From positions 186,001 to 250,000 of the forward strand of contig CABYXZ010000002.1 in NCBI GenBank assembly GCA_902523065.1: a stretch of 64,000 bases of DNA, in the 5' to 3' direction. This DNA is from an uncultured Marinoscillum sp. (GTDB lineage Bacteria > Bacteroidota > Bacteroidia > Cytophagales > MED-G16). The position numbers and the translations under genes are program-made. Each line of letters starts with the position of its first letter. Positions within the stretch are counted from its first letter, which is position 1. Below are positions 49,493 to 57,287 of the stretch, in pieces. The notes below the pieces were generated by a model, which did no database searches, was not told the DNA's origin, and was given only the letters and a program-made list of their open reading frames with translations.

Positions 49493-49520
49493 GTATTGTT
49501 GTTCAATACGTAGTATTGAA
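49493..49520. promoter_or_regulatory. Triple half-site palindrome before glycerate kinase
   Basis: Three alternating half-sites occur: GTATTG (49493-49498), CAATAC (49504-49509) and GTATTG (49513-49518). The last two lie in the perfect 8-bp inverted repeat TTCAATAC-GTA-GTATTGAA (49502-49520). It sits 12 bases before the glycerate kinase ATG. A possible promoter TTG (49474-49476)-N17-TATTGTTG overlaps the first half-site. The arrangement suggests an operator for a dimeric repressor. Confidence 0.55.
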
Positions 49521-49532
49521 ATTTTTAGTTTT

Positions 49533-50666
49533 ATGAAAATAATTATTTCACCTAATTCTTTTAAAGGGACAATTTCATCTATTGATGCATGTCAAATTAT
49601 TGAAAGAGGTATAAGTAGTATAAGCCCAAGAATAAATTTAGAAAAATTACCAATTGCTGACGGTGGAGATGGTACTCTTGATTTTTTTAAATATTATTTC
49701 TCCTACAAAACTATATCAATTGAATCAGTCAACCCTCTCGGTGAAATAATCAATTCGGAGTATATATTAATAGAAAATGAAAATATTGCCGTTATTGAAT
49801 TTGCAAATGCGTCTGGTTATAACCTTATGTTGAATAAAGAAAAAAAATTGCAAAATATGGATTCATATGGAACTGGTATTCAAATAAAATCAGCAATTGA
49901 AATTGGAGTTAAAAAAATTATAATAAGTTTAGGTGGTTCTGCGACTATTGATGGTGCTTCTGGAATTTTAAGAGCTTTAGGAGTCAAATTTTTTAATAAC
50001 GGAAAATTAATTGATAAAAAAAATCCTATAACAGAAGTTACAGATATAGATATTTCTAATTTTTTAGTAAATAAGTCAAATATTGAGTTTATTCTTTTGA
50101 CAGATGTCAATAATAAGTTACTAGGAGATCAAGGAGCAGTAAATGTATTTGGAAAGCAAAAGGGTTTATTAGATAAAGACTTTAATATTTTTGAGAAGTA
50201 TTTATACAACTTTTCAAGTATTTCATCAAAAGTTCTAGGCAAAGATATAATTTCATTAAAGGGAGGCGGTTCAGCAGGTGGAGCAGGAGGAATTTTGAGT
50301 GTTTTTTTTAATTCTAAAATATTAAATGGCACTGAATTTCTTCTTAATAAAATCAATTATGAAAAATATCTAAAAAATACTGATCTCGTAATAACTGGTG
50401 AAGGTTCAATTGATTCTCAGTCATTGAATGAAAAAGGTCCTGTTGCACTAATGAAGTATATCAAAAAAATAAATAGTAATATAATTAGAATAGCTATTGG
50501 GGGAAGAGTTGACTATTCTGTGAATGACCAGTTAGCAAATTATTTTGATTACATTTTTTCAATAAGTGATAACAAAAATAATAGCCACATTTTAGAAAAA
50601 AGCGAGTATTATCTATTAGAAGAAAGTAAAAAAATAGGAAAATTTCTTGATCACATTAAATTATAA
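49533..50666 (+). CDS. glxK: Glycerate kinase, type I (GlxK/GarK)
   Basis: The 377-aa enzyme phosphorylates glycerate. Family blocks are IIISPNSFKGTISSIDACQIIERGI, LPIADGGDGTLDF, IEFANASGYNLM, GTGIQIKSAIEIGVKKIIISLGGSATIDGASGILRALG, LKGGGSAGGAGGILSVFF and DLVITGEGSIDSQSLNEKGPVALMKY. It would feed glycerate into glycolysis. It is the first gene of a plus-strand run with porP and the M48 peptidase gene, although a functional tie to them is unlikely. A strong palindrome just upstream suggests substrate-responsive control. Confidence 0.93.
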   Translation: MKIIISPNSFKGTISSIDACQIIERGISSISPRINLEKLPIADGGDGTLDFFKYYFSYKTISIESVNPLGEIINSEYILIENENIAVIEFANASGYNLMLNKEKKLQNMDSYGTGIQIKSAIEIGVKKIIISLGGSATIDGASGILRALGVKFFNNGKLIDKKNPITEVTDIDISNFLVNKSNIEFILLTDVNNKLLGDQGAVNVFGKQKGLLDKDFNIFEKYLYNFSSISSKVLGKDIISLKGGGSAGGAGGILSVFFNSKILNGTEFLLNKINYEKYLKNTDLVITGEGSIDSQSLNEKGPVALMKYIKKINSNIIRIAIGGRVDYSVNDQLANYFDYIFSISDNKNNSHILEKSEYYLLEESKKIGKFLDHIKL

Positions 50667-50672
50667 TTTTTT

Positions 50673-51641
50673 ATGTTAGGAGTAATTAGAATACTTTTTT
50701 TAATATTATTTTTTCTTTCCCCAGAAATTGCTAAATCCCAACAGGTGATCTATTCCCAATATTATTCCTCTCCATTGAATTTAAATCCATCAATGACTGG
50801 AATAGGTGAATTTGGTAGATTAGGTGTTAATTATAGAAATCAATGGACTTCAATAGGTGATGGATATAATTCTTATAGTTCTTGGTTTGATTATAATTTA
50901 TTAGGATCAAATTTTTCTTTTGGACTTAATTTTTCTGGAGAAAAACTAAATATTTCAAATTACTCATCAAATCATATTTCTCCATCTATCTCATATGGTT
51001 TAAATCTTAATTCTAAGATGATTATACAATCTGGTTTTCAATTAACATATTCTTCAATTGATTTTGATAATTCACAATTAACTTTTCTTGATCAACTGGG
51101 ACCTTCTGGATTAATTGGGATAACCGCAGAAAACCTAAATAGTTTTAATAAAAAAAGTTTTTTTAATATGAATTATGGCATATTAATTTATAATGAAAAA
51201 TTTTGGTTAGGGTCTTCAATATATAATTTATTACAACCTGACATTTCGCTATCAAGTTCAAAAAATAGTTTAAATAGAAATTATTCAATACATGGAGGTA
51301 TAAATATTGATGAAAGAATTTCACCTTCCTTTAATGTTATTAAATATCCGTCATTTATTTTATTCAATCTTGGATCATATTTTATTTTTAGCCCTTTGTC
51401 TATTGGATTTTGGTATAGAGGTGTTCCTTTGTCAAATACAAGTAATAACTTGGATGCAGTAGTAGGTTCAATAAATTTTAAAAATAAAAGTATAGGTTTA
51501 TCTTATAGTTACGATTACAATTTTCTTGATAAAAAATTAGGTTCTCACGAAATTTCTATCACGTTTGATTTTCATTTTTTTGGAAAAAAATTACCTCCAA
51601 AAAATGTGAGGTATTTACGATGTCCTGTACCTAATTTTTAA
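50673..51641 (+). CDS. Type IX secretion system PorP/SprF family membrane protein
   Basis: The 322-aa outer-membrane protein has a signal peptide (LGVIRILFLILFFLSPEIAKS) and the family N-terminus QQVIYSQYYSSPLNLNPSMTGIGEFGRLGVNYRNQW. A run of amphipathic beta strands (GLNFSGEKLNISNYSSNHISPSISYGLNL; FFNMNYGILIYNEKFWLGSSIYNLLQPD) fits an OmpA-like beta-barrel, and the end ISITFDFHFFGKKLPP is typical. Such proteins anchor or support T9SS cargo or gliding adhesins. No large SprB-like adhesin is next to it, so its partner lies elsewhere. Confidence 0.88.
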   Translation: MLGVIRILFLILFFLSPEIAKSQQVIYSQYYSSPLNLNPSMTGIGEFGRLGVNYRNQWTSIGDGYNSYSSWFDYNLLGSNFSFGLNFSGEKLNISNYSSNHISPSISYGLNLNSKMIIQSGFQLTYSSIDFDNSQLTFLDQLGPSGLIGITAENLNSFNKKSFFNMNYGILIYNEKFWLGSSIYNLLQPDISLSSSKNSLNRNYSIHGGINIDERISPSFNVIKYPSFILFNLGSYFIFSPLSIGFWYRGVPLSNTSNNLDAVVGSINFKNKSIGLSYSYDYNFLDKKLGSHEISITFDFHFFGKKLPPKNVRYLRCPVPNF

Positions 51642-51653
51642 TTAATTTCACGA

Positions 51654-52895
51654 ATGGATTATACTGAAATTCAAATTTTGTTATTAGTTATAATATCATT
51701 TCAATTTATAATTGATCTTGTATCAGGACTACTGAATTATAGTAGTTTTGACAAACCTCTACCAAACAATGTTGAAAATATTTTTTCAGAAAATGAATAC
51801 TCAAAATCTCAAAAATATAAAAAAGTTAATTTCAAATTCAACTTGGTGTCTTCTGTCTACAGCTTTTCAATTCTTTTCACTGTTTTATATTTTGGTCTGT
51901 TGGGTAGTCTAGATTCTTATATAAGAAACGTGACATTTGAAAATGAAATTAGCTTATCACTTATTTTTTTCGCATCTGTTTTTATAATATCTGACACTTT
52001 AAAGATTCCTTTTCAATTATATAGAGTATTTGTGATTGAAGAACAGTTTGGATTTAATAACACAACTTTGAAAACTTTTATATTTGATAAGCTTAAAAGC
52101 TACTTTATTTCTTTATTACTAATAGTCATTTTGGCAACACCCTTACTCCTATTTATAATATTTTTTCCAAGTTCTTTTTGGATATATTTTTGGATATTAA
52201 TTTCTATTTTTTTGATTTTTATCAATATGTTTTACACAACATTAATAGTTCCAATATTTAATAAATTAGAAGTTTTAGGAGATGGCGATCTTAAGAAAAA
52301 ACTAGATAATTTTTCTGCAAAAGTAAAGTTCCCAATTACAAACATATTTGTAATTAATGGATCAAAAAGATCAAAAAAAGCAAATGCTTTTTTCTCTGGT
52401 TTTGGTAGAAATAAAAAAGTGGTATTATATGATACTTTAATAAAAAATCATACCGCTGATGAGTTGGTGGCTGTGTTAGCTCACGAAATAGGTCATTATA
52501 AACTAAATCATGTTAAGACTAACATGGTTATATCCATTATTACAACTGGCTTCATGTTATTTATATTATCAAACTTTATTTTTAATAGTGACATAAGCTA
52601 TGCACTTGGTGGAAATGTTTCATTCAGACACTTAGAAATTTTTGCTTTTTTTATAATTTATAGTCCAATTAGCTCAATAATTTCAGTGCTTATGAATATT
52701 AAAAGTAGAAAGAATGAGTATGAGGCAGACGAGTATGCAGTTAAAAATTTTAAGAAGGGACCAATGGAGGATGCACTGAGAAAACTTTCTAAAGATAATT
52801 TAACTAATATGACTCCACATCCTGTGTATGAATTTCTTAATTATTCTCACCCTTCAATTTCTAAAAGGTTAAAAGCAATAGATAGTATTAATTAG
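51654..52895 (+). CDS. M48-family zinc metalloendopeptidase (Ste24/CAAX protease 1-like)
   Basis: The 413-aa membrane protease has about seven hydrophobic segments. The zinc site is VAVLAHEIGHYKLNHVKTNM (HEXXH) with the third ligand in RKNEYEADEYAVKNF. The region FVINGSKRSKKANAFFSGFGRNKKVVLYDTLI is the Ste24-type NAFF segment. Bacterial members probably serve membrane-protein quality control. It ends by overlapping the convergent acyltransferase gene by 8 bases. It is 12 bases after porP. Confidence 0.9.
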   Translation: MDYTEIQILLLVIISFQFIIDLVSGLLNYSSFDKPLPNNVENIFSENEYSKSQKYKKVNFKFNLVSSVYSFSILFTVLYFGLLGSLDSYIRNVTFENEISLSLIFFASVFIISDTLKIPFQLYRVFVIEEQFGFNNTTLKTFIFDKLKSYFISLLLIVILATPLLLFIIFFPSSFWIYFWILISIFLIFINMFYTTLIVPIFNKLEVLGDGDLKKKLDNFSAKVKFPITNIFVINGSKRSKKANAFFSGFGRNKKVVLYDTLIKNHTADELVAVLAHEIGHYKLNHVKTNMVISIITTGFMLFILSNFIFNSDISYALGGNVSFRHLEIFAFFIIYSPISSIISVLMNIKSRKNEYEADEYAVKNFKKGPMEDALRKLSKDNLTNMTPHPVYEFLNYSHPSISKRLKAIDSIN

Positions 52896-54498
52896 AGAAA
52901 CATTTATCTAAATTAAACCCATCTAGTCTATTTCTGTAATAATATAACATCTTCATGTTTTTTATAACAACACTATTATTTTTTAGTATAACAGGTTTTG
53001 GCGTGTGATACAAGCCGAGTTTTTGACAGCCATTTGATATTTGTTTTTCAGTATCAAGTTTAAGTTCATTTGACAGTTTAATATTATTATCTAAAGCCAA
53101 TTGATTTATTCGAATTATTATTTTGTTATAATTTTCTTTGAATTTTTCTAAACTTATTGTGACCTCATCCTCTGGAAGAGAAATCAAGTTTATAATATCA
53201 ATATTTTTAAACTTTTTTCTTATTATTTCAAATGCAGTAAATGCAACAAGAGTACTTGGAAAGACCACCGTTCCTTTCATAAATTCATCAATTATTTTTT
53301 CTGATAAATTACTTAATATCTCTTTTTTGTTAGTAAAATGTTTTTTTAGACTCTTATTTTCTTTTGAGTTTCCGTAATTGTCAACTTTATTTCCAAATAC
53401 ATCCATTGGCGACCCAATACTTACTGCTATTTTATTTGATTGAGTAAAATATTTAATCAGAAATAATAAAATTTTGTACGTGTTAGAGTAACCGAGATTT
53501 TTGAGGTGATAATCAGATGAACTTTTTGATGAAATATACTGATTTATTAAAGCAGGTCCTTCAAGTACAAATTGATAATTAAATGTTACAGGAACTATAA
53601 AAATTTTTTTATTTTTTTTTGTTATTTCTTTTTGTGCCTCGAGTGCGCTTCCAAGTAACCCTAATTTAAGATTTTTTTCAATTGAACCAGATCTTGACCT
53701 TGTGCCTCCTGGATAAAATAAGTTGTGACAATCGTTAATTATTGCTTCTTCTGTATAAGTTTTTAAAGTTTCTAGGTACAATAGATGTTTTTTTCTTCTA
53801 TCAACCTTGTAAGCACCTAAGCTATTAAAGAAATATGAAAATATTTTTAAATTATATAAAACTAATCCTGCACCGTACATAAATGCTGGTAATCCTAAAT
53901 GAGAAATCACATATCCAATAAGAGCAGAGTCAAGATGTGAAAAATGTGTAGGTACCATTACAATTGTACCTATTTTTGAAAGTTTTCTTAATTTATTTTT
54001 TTTACCAACTATATTAATAGTACTTTCTAGATTTAAATTTCCAAATGGATTTCTTAACCTTGAAGTATTGAGTAGTCTGTTTAAAAAAGAAATTATTACT
54101 CTTTTGGCAAAACCATAATGCGATCTTTTAAAATTTCCTGTTATTTCTTTAGTATATCTTCGAATAATTTCAGGTAAAATTTCCATGGAAATTTTTTTGT
54201 TATTTCTGTCTTTCTCAAACTTTAAAATTTTTTCCTTAATGCTATTCCAAAACTCTTTATCGTCTTTTGGATCGGCATTCCATGATATATTTGATATTCT
54301 GAGTTTTTCTTTATATACAGTATTTAAAATTTCTTCATATAAGTCTTTTTCTTTTATTTTTTTTTGAATTTTTCTTTCTGTTTTTTTTGAGACATCCTCC
54401 ATGAATTTATTTCTATTCTCAAAAAGTTGAACAATTGGCCAGAATTTAGTTTTCTCAACAATTTTTTTATATGTCTTATTCTTTTTTTGGGTACTCAT
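52888..54498 (-). CDS. Glycerolipid acyltransferase (PlsB/PlsC-like)
   Basis: The 536-aa protein has the acyltransferase box MVPTHFSHLDSALIGYVISHLGLPAFMYGAG (HxxxxD) and the acceptor motif NLFYPGGTRSRSGSIEKNLKLGLLGSALEAQKE (GGTRS rather than EGTRS), then IFIVPVTFNYQFVLEGP. A basic N-terminus of about 150 residues and a C-terminal helical domain make it longer than PlsC and nearer PlsB-like enzymes. It should acylate glycerol-3-phosphate or lysophosphatidate. No membrane signal is clear. It is divergent from the polyprenyl synthase gene. Confidence 0.83.
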   Translation of the reverse strand: MSTQKKNKTYKKIVEKTKFWPIVQLFENRNKFMEDVSKKTERKIQKKIKEKDLYEEILNTVYKEKLRISNISWNADPKDDKEFWNSIKEKILKFEKDRNNKKISMEILPEIIRRYTKEITGNFKRSHYGFAKRVIISFLNRLLNTSRLRNPFGNLNLESTINIVGKKNKLRKLSKIGTIVMVPTHFSHLDSALIGYVISHLGLPAFMYGAGLVLYNLKIFSYFFNSLGAYKVDRRKKHLLYLETLKTYTEEAIINDCHNLFYPGGTRSRSGSIEKNLKLGLLGSALEAQKEITKKNKKIFIVPVTFNYQFVLEGPALINQYISSKSSSDYHLKNLGYSNTYKILLFLIKYFTQSNKIAVSIGSPMDVFGNKVDNYGNSKENKSLKKHFTNKKEILSNLSEKIIDEFMKGTVVFPSTLVAFTAFEIIRKKFKNIDIINLISLPEDEVTISLEKFKENYNKIIIRINQLALDNNIKLSNELKLDTEKQISNGCQKLGLYHTPKPVILKNNSVVIKNMKMLYYYRNRLDGFNLDKCFSN

Positions 54499-54501
54499 CT
54501 T

Positions 54502-54532
54502 TTTGCTACATAAATCGTAAACTGTATTATTG
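54502..54532 (+). promoter_or_regulatory. Promoter of the polyprenyl synthase gene
   Basis: TTTG (54502-54505), a 19-nt spacer and TATTATTG (54525-54532) fit the Bacteroidota promoter with one mismatch in the -7 box (A for T). Transcription would begin near 54538, downstream of the upstream-most in-frame ATG at 54530. It therefore supports initiation at ATG 54563. Confidence 0.6.
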
Positions 54533-54562
54533 TTTTACATTTTGCAATTTAAAGCAATTTCA

Positions 54563-55519
54563 ATGAATTTAAATGAAATTAAAAAGCCCATCGATAACGA
54601 GATGGGTAAATTTAAAGATAAGTTAAGTGGGTCTATTCGAAGTGAAAGTAAACTAATTGATACAGTTATAAGTTATGTTCTCAAAAGAAAAGGCAAACAA
54701 ATAAGACCAATATTTGTTTTTTTGACAGCTGGGCTTAACGGAAAAATTAATGAATCAAGCTATAGAGCTGCTATTTTAATTGAAATTCTTCATACCGCAA
54801 CCCTAATTCATGATGATGTTGTTGATGACTCTAACTACAGAAGAGGTTACTTTTCTGTAAACGCACTGTGGAAGAGTAAATACTCAGTGTTAATTGGAGA
54901 TTACTTACTATCTAGAGGTTTAGAGTTATCAGTTGAAAATGATGACTTTAAATTTTTAGGAATTTTGTCTTCATCTGTAAAAAAAATGAGTGAAGGTGAA
55001 ATAATCCAACTTAAAAAATCAAAATCATTAGATCTTGATGAGAAAACATATTTTAAAATCATAAAAGGAAAAACAGCAAGTTTATTTTCTTCTTGTTGCA
55101 TGATGGGCGCTATTTCAGCAGGTTCAAGTAAAGAAGATATTGAAAAAATGAAAAAATTCGGATTATTAGTTGGTCAAGCATTCCAATTAAGGGACGACTT
55201 ATTCGGTTATTTGTCATTTGATACTGGTAAGCCATCTTTAAACGACTTTAAGCAGGCTAAAATAACATTACCGCTTATTCACTCTCTTTCAAAAGTAGGT
55301 AAGACCGAAAGAAAAAAAATAATAAATGATTTAAAAAACTTTAAATCAATTGATAAAATTATTGACTTTGTTAAAGTCAATAAAGGGATAGAGTATAGCG
55401 AAAAGATAATGAATGATTTAATTACTCAGTCTAGAGAAATCCTGCATTCATATCCAAATTCTGAATATAAAAGGAGTCTAGAGTCATTGCTAGATTATAT
55501 AATTAGAAGAAACGTATAG
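54563..55519 (+). CDS. All-trans polyprenyl diphosphate synthase
   Basis: This prenyl chain elongase (318 aa from ATG 54563) would make the side chain of menaquinone. It has KGKQIRPIFVFLTAGL, the first Asp-rich motif ATLIHDDVVDDSNYRRG, SKYSVLIGDYLLSRGLEL, IIKGKTASLFSSCCMMGA and the second Asp motif QAFQLRDDLFGYLSFDTGKP. In the second motif the last Asp of DDxxD is Gly, which also occurs in some prenyl synthases. The in-frame ATG at 54530 adds 11 residues but lies within the promoter region. It is upstream of the mraZ operator. Confidence 0.9.
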   Translation: MNLNEIKKPIDNEMGKFKDKLSGSIRSESKLIDTVISYVLKRKGKQIRPIFVFLTAGLNGKINESSYRAAILIEILHTATLIHDDVVDDSNYRRGYFSVNALWKSKYSVLIGDYLLSRGLELSVENDDFKFLGILSSSVKKMSEGEIIQLKKSKSLDLDEKTYFKIIKGKTASLFSSCCMMGAISAGSSKEDIEKMKKFGLLVGQAFQLRDDLFGYLSFDTGKPSLNDFKQAKITLPLIHSLSKVGKTERKKIINDLKNFKSIDKIIDFVKVNKGIEYSEKIMNDLITQSREILHSYPNSEYKRSLESLLDYIIRRNV

Positions 55520-55535
55520 TTTTTTTGTATAAAAA

Positions 55536-55565
55536 GTGGGATAAAGTGGGATAAAGTGGTGTAAA
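55536..55565 (+). promoter_or_regulatory. MraZ operator: three 10-bp direct repeats
   Basis: Three consecutive 10-mers, GTGGGATAAA, GTGGGATAAA and GTGGTGTAAA, place TGGGA/TGGTG boxes at a 10-bp period. MraZ is known to bind TGGG(A/N) repeats with 5-nt spacers in front of mraZ, so this is almost certainly the autoregulatory site of the dcw cluster. A related TGGTT lies at 55596. The third repeat is degenerate. The ATG of mraZ is 52 bases downstream. Confidence 0.88.
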
Positions 55566-55568
55566 ATG

Positions 55569-55591
55569 TGTAAATGTTTATTACATTTACA
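55569..55591. promoter_or_regulatory. Inverted repeat between the MraZ box and mraZ
   Basis: TGTAAATG and CATTTACA are perfect 8-bp arms with the 7-nt spacer TTTATTA. The right arm overlaps TACATTTA (55582-55589), a possible -7 element (TAnnTTTA) with a GTG at 55559-55561 in the -33 place. It could be a second operator covering the promoter or a leader hairpin. Confidence 0.4.
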
Positions 55592-55617
55592 TAAGTGGTT
55601 TATATTAATACTCTGAT

Positions 55618-56061
55618 ATGGCTTTTTTCACAGGCGAACATGAGTGTAAATTAGATGCTAAGGGTAGACTGGTTTTACCTTCAAGGTTGAAATCAGTCTT
55701 GCCTGAGGCTTCTAAGAAAAATATGATTATTAGAAAAGGATTCGAACCAAACTTGATACTTTATCCACTTAATGAATTTCAAAATATTTACTCAAGAATT
55801 AGCTCATTAAATGAGTTTAGTTCTGAGCAGAGAAAATTAAAAAGAAATTTATTTAGTAGTATCTCTCAAGTCGAATTAGATTCTAATGGAAGATTTCTAT
55901 TGCCTAAATCAATGGTTTCTCACTGTGACGCAGAGAAAGATATTGTACTAGTTGGGATGGGTAATGTCATAGAGCTTTGGAGCATTAAAAATTATAAAAA
56001 ATATTTAATTGATGATTCAAACGAATTCTCAAAATTAGCTCAAAAATATCTTGATGAATAA
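55618..56061 (+). CDS. mraZ: Transcriptional regulator MraZ
   Basis: The 147-aa protein has two AbrB-like SpoVT halves: FTGEHECKLDAKGRLVLPSRLKSVLP (about 4-30) and SISQVELDSNGRFLLPKSMVSHC (about 80-103). Both carry the DxxGR(L/F)xLP signature. MraZ forms ring oligomers that bind the repeats upstream and tune the dcw cluster. It is the first gene of an apparently uninterrupted operon to murG; rsmH starts 6 bases after its stop. Confidence 0.97.
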   Translation: MAFFTGEHECKLDAKGRLVLPSRLKSVLPEASKKNMIIRKGFEPNLILYPLNEFQNIYSRISSLNEFSSEQRKLKRNLFSSISQVELDSNGRFLLPKSMVSHCDAEKDIVLVGMGNVIELWSIKNYKKYLIDDSNEFSKLAQKYLDE

Positions 56062-56067
56062 GTAGCT

Positions 56068-56970
56068 ATGAAGTATCATGTTCCTGTTTTACTTAAAGAA
56101 TCAATAGAAGGACTAAGTATAAAACCAAAGGGAACGTATCTCGACCTGACTTTTGGAGGTGGTGGACATTCTGCTAAAATTTTAGAAAAATTAAGTGATG
56201 GAGGTAAGCTATTATCTTTTGATACGGACGAAGATGCTTTCCTTAGAAATAAAATAAATAATAAAAAAATTGAGCTAGTCAAAAGCAATTTTAAGTTTTT
56301 TGATAATCATATAAAACAGAGAGGTATTCAAAAAGTGGATGGTATACTCGCAGATTTGGGTGTGTCCTCTTACCAAATAGACAAAGAAGAAAGAGGCTTT
56401 ACATACCAGGGAAAGACAAAAATGGATATGAGGATGAATACAAAGGATTCAATTGACGCAATAGAGGTAATTAATACATATGATCAGGAAAAGCTAGAAG
56501 ATATATTCTTTAAGTACGGGGATATTCAAAAGCCAAAAAAAATAGTTAAAGAAATAATCAAGGAGAGACAAAAAAAGAAGATTGTTGACAACACTGACTT
56601 TGTAGAGGTTCTAAATAATATCTTTAAAACAAACATCAGTTTTAAATTATTATCAAAATTTTTTCAAGCTATCAGAATTGAAGTCAATGACGAAATTAAC
56701 TCATTAAAAATAATGTTAAAAAAATCAGTTGATTACCTAAATTCAAAGGGAAGGTTAGTTGTGATATCGTATCATTCTCTTGAGGATAGAATTGTAAAAA
56801 ATTTTATAAATAAGTCTAGCTTTTCTTCGGACTATAACAAAGATATATATGGTGTTAAAGACGAGTTTTTTTTAAAGATTACAAAGAAACCTATTATACC
56901 ATCAAGTGATGAGATAAATGTAAACCCAAGATCAAGAAGTGCAAAGCTAAGAATTGGAGAGAGATTATGA
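56068..56970 (+). CDS. rsmH: 16S rRNA m4C1402 methyltransferase RsmH (MraW)
   Basis: The 300-aa SAM methyltransferase has YHVPVLLKESIEGL, SAM motif I GTYLDLTFGGGGHSAKILEKL, VDGILADLGVSSYQIDKEERGFTYQGKTKMDMRMN (the DLGVSS signature), RIEVNDEINSL and VVISYHSLEDRIVKNFI. It methylates C1402 at the ribosomal P site. As in most bacteria it follows mraZ. It overlaps ftsL by 4 bases (ATGA). Confidence 0.97.
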   Translation: MKYHVPVLLKESIEGLSIKPKGTYLDLTFGGGGHSAKILEKLSDGGKLLSFDTDEDAFLRNKINNKKIELVKSNFKFFDNHIKQRGIQKVDGILADLGVSSYQIDKEERGFTYQGKTKMDMRMNTKDSIDAIEVINTYDQEKLEDIFFKYGDIQKPKKIVKEIIKERQKKKIVDNTDFVEVLNNIFKTNISFKLLSKFFQAIRIEVNDEINSLKIMLKKSVDYLNSKGRLVVISYHSLEDRIVKNFINKSSFSSDYNKDIYGVKDEFFLKITKKPIIPSSDEINVNPRSRSAKLRIGERL

Positions 56971-57287
56971 ATTATAAAGAAAGAATCAATAACATATACA
57001 ATAAAGTGAAGGGTAATACTTTTGACCAAAAATTTAAGCTTAGTTATTTTAAGTTATTTTATTTTCTTTTCTTTCTAATCATATATATAAGTAATCAACA
57101 CTCAGTTGAAAAAAAAATTAGGAATATCAATCGATTAGAAAAAGAGGTTGAGGAATTAAGGACTGACTACATAACTCTAAAAAATAATTTTATGTTCTCT
57201 AGAAAAGAGACAGAGGTACTTAAAAAAGCCAAAGAGATTGGTTTACAAAATTCAGATGTTCCACCTGAAAAAATTATTATAGAATGA
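56967..57287 (+). CDS. ftsL: Cell-division protein FtsL-like
   Basis: The 106-aa bitopic protein has a basic N-terminus, one transmembrane segment (LFYFLFFLIIYISN, about 31-44) and a periplasmic coiled coil (IRNIRNLEKEVEELRTDYI-like region, about 52-80). This position, size and topology between rsmH and the transpeptidase gene identify the FtsL/FtsL-like divisome scaffold. Sequence conservation is low in this family, so the call rests mostly on context. It is coupled on both sides by 4-base overlaps. Confidence 0.87.
   Translation: MNYKERINNIYNKVKGNTFDQKFKLSYFKLFYFLFFLIIYISNQHSVEKKIRNINRLEKEVEELRTDYITLKNNFMFSRKETEVLKKAKEIGLQNSDVPPEKIIIE

Noticed and set aside
54530..54562. Upstream ATG extension of the polyprenyl synthase
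   Set aside because: The first in-frame ATG lies inside the likely -7 box and before the predicted transcription start; the conserved protein begins at the ATG at 54563.
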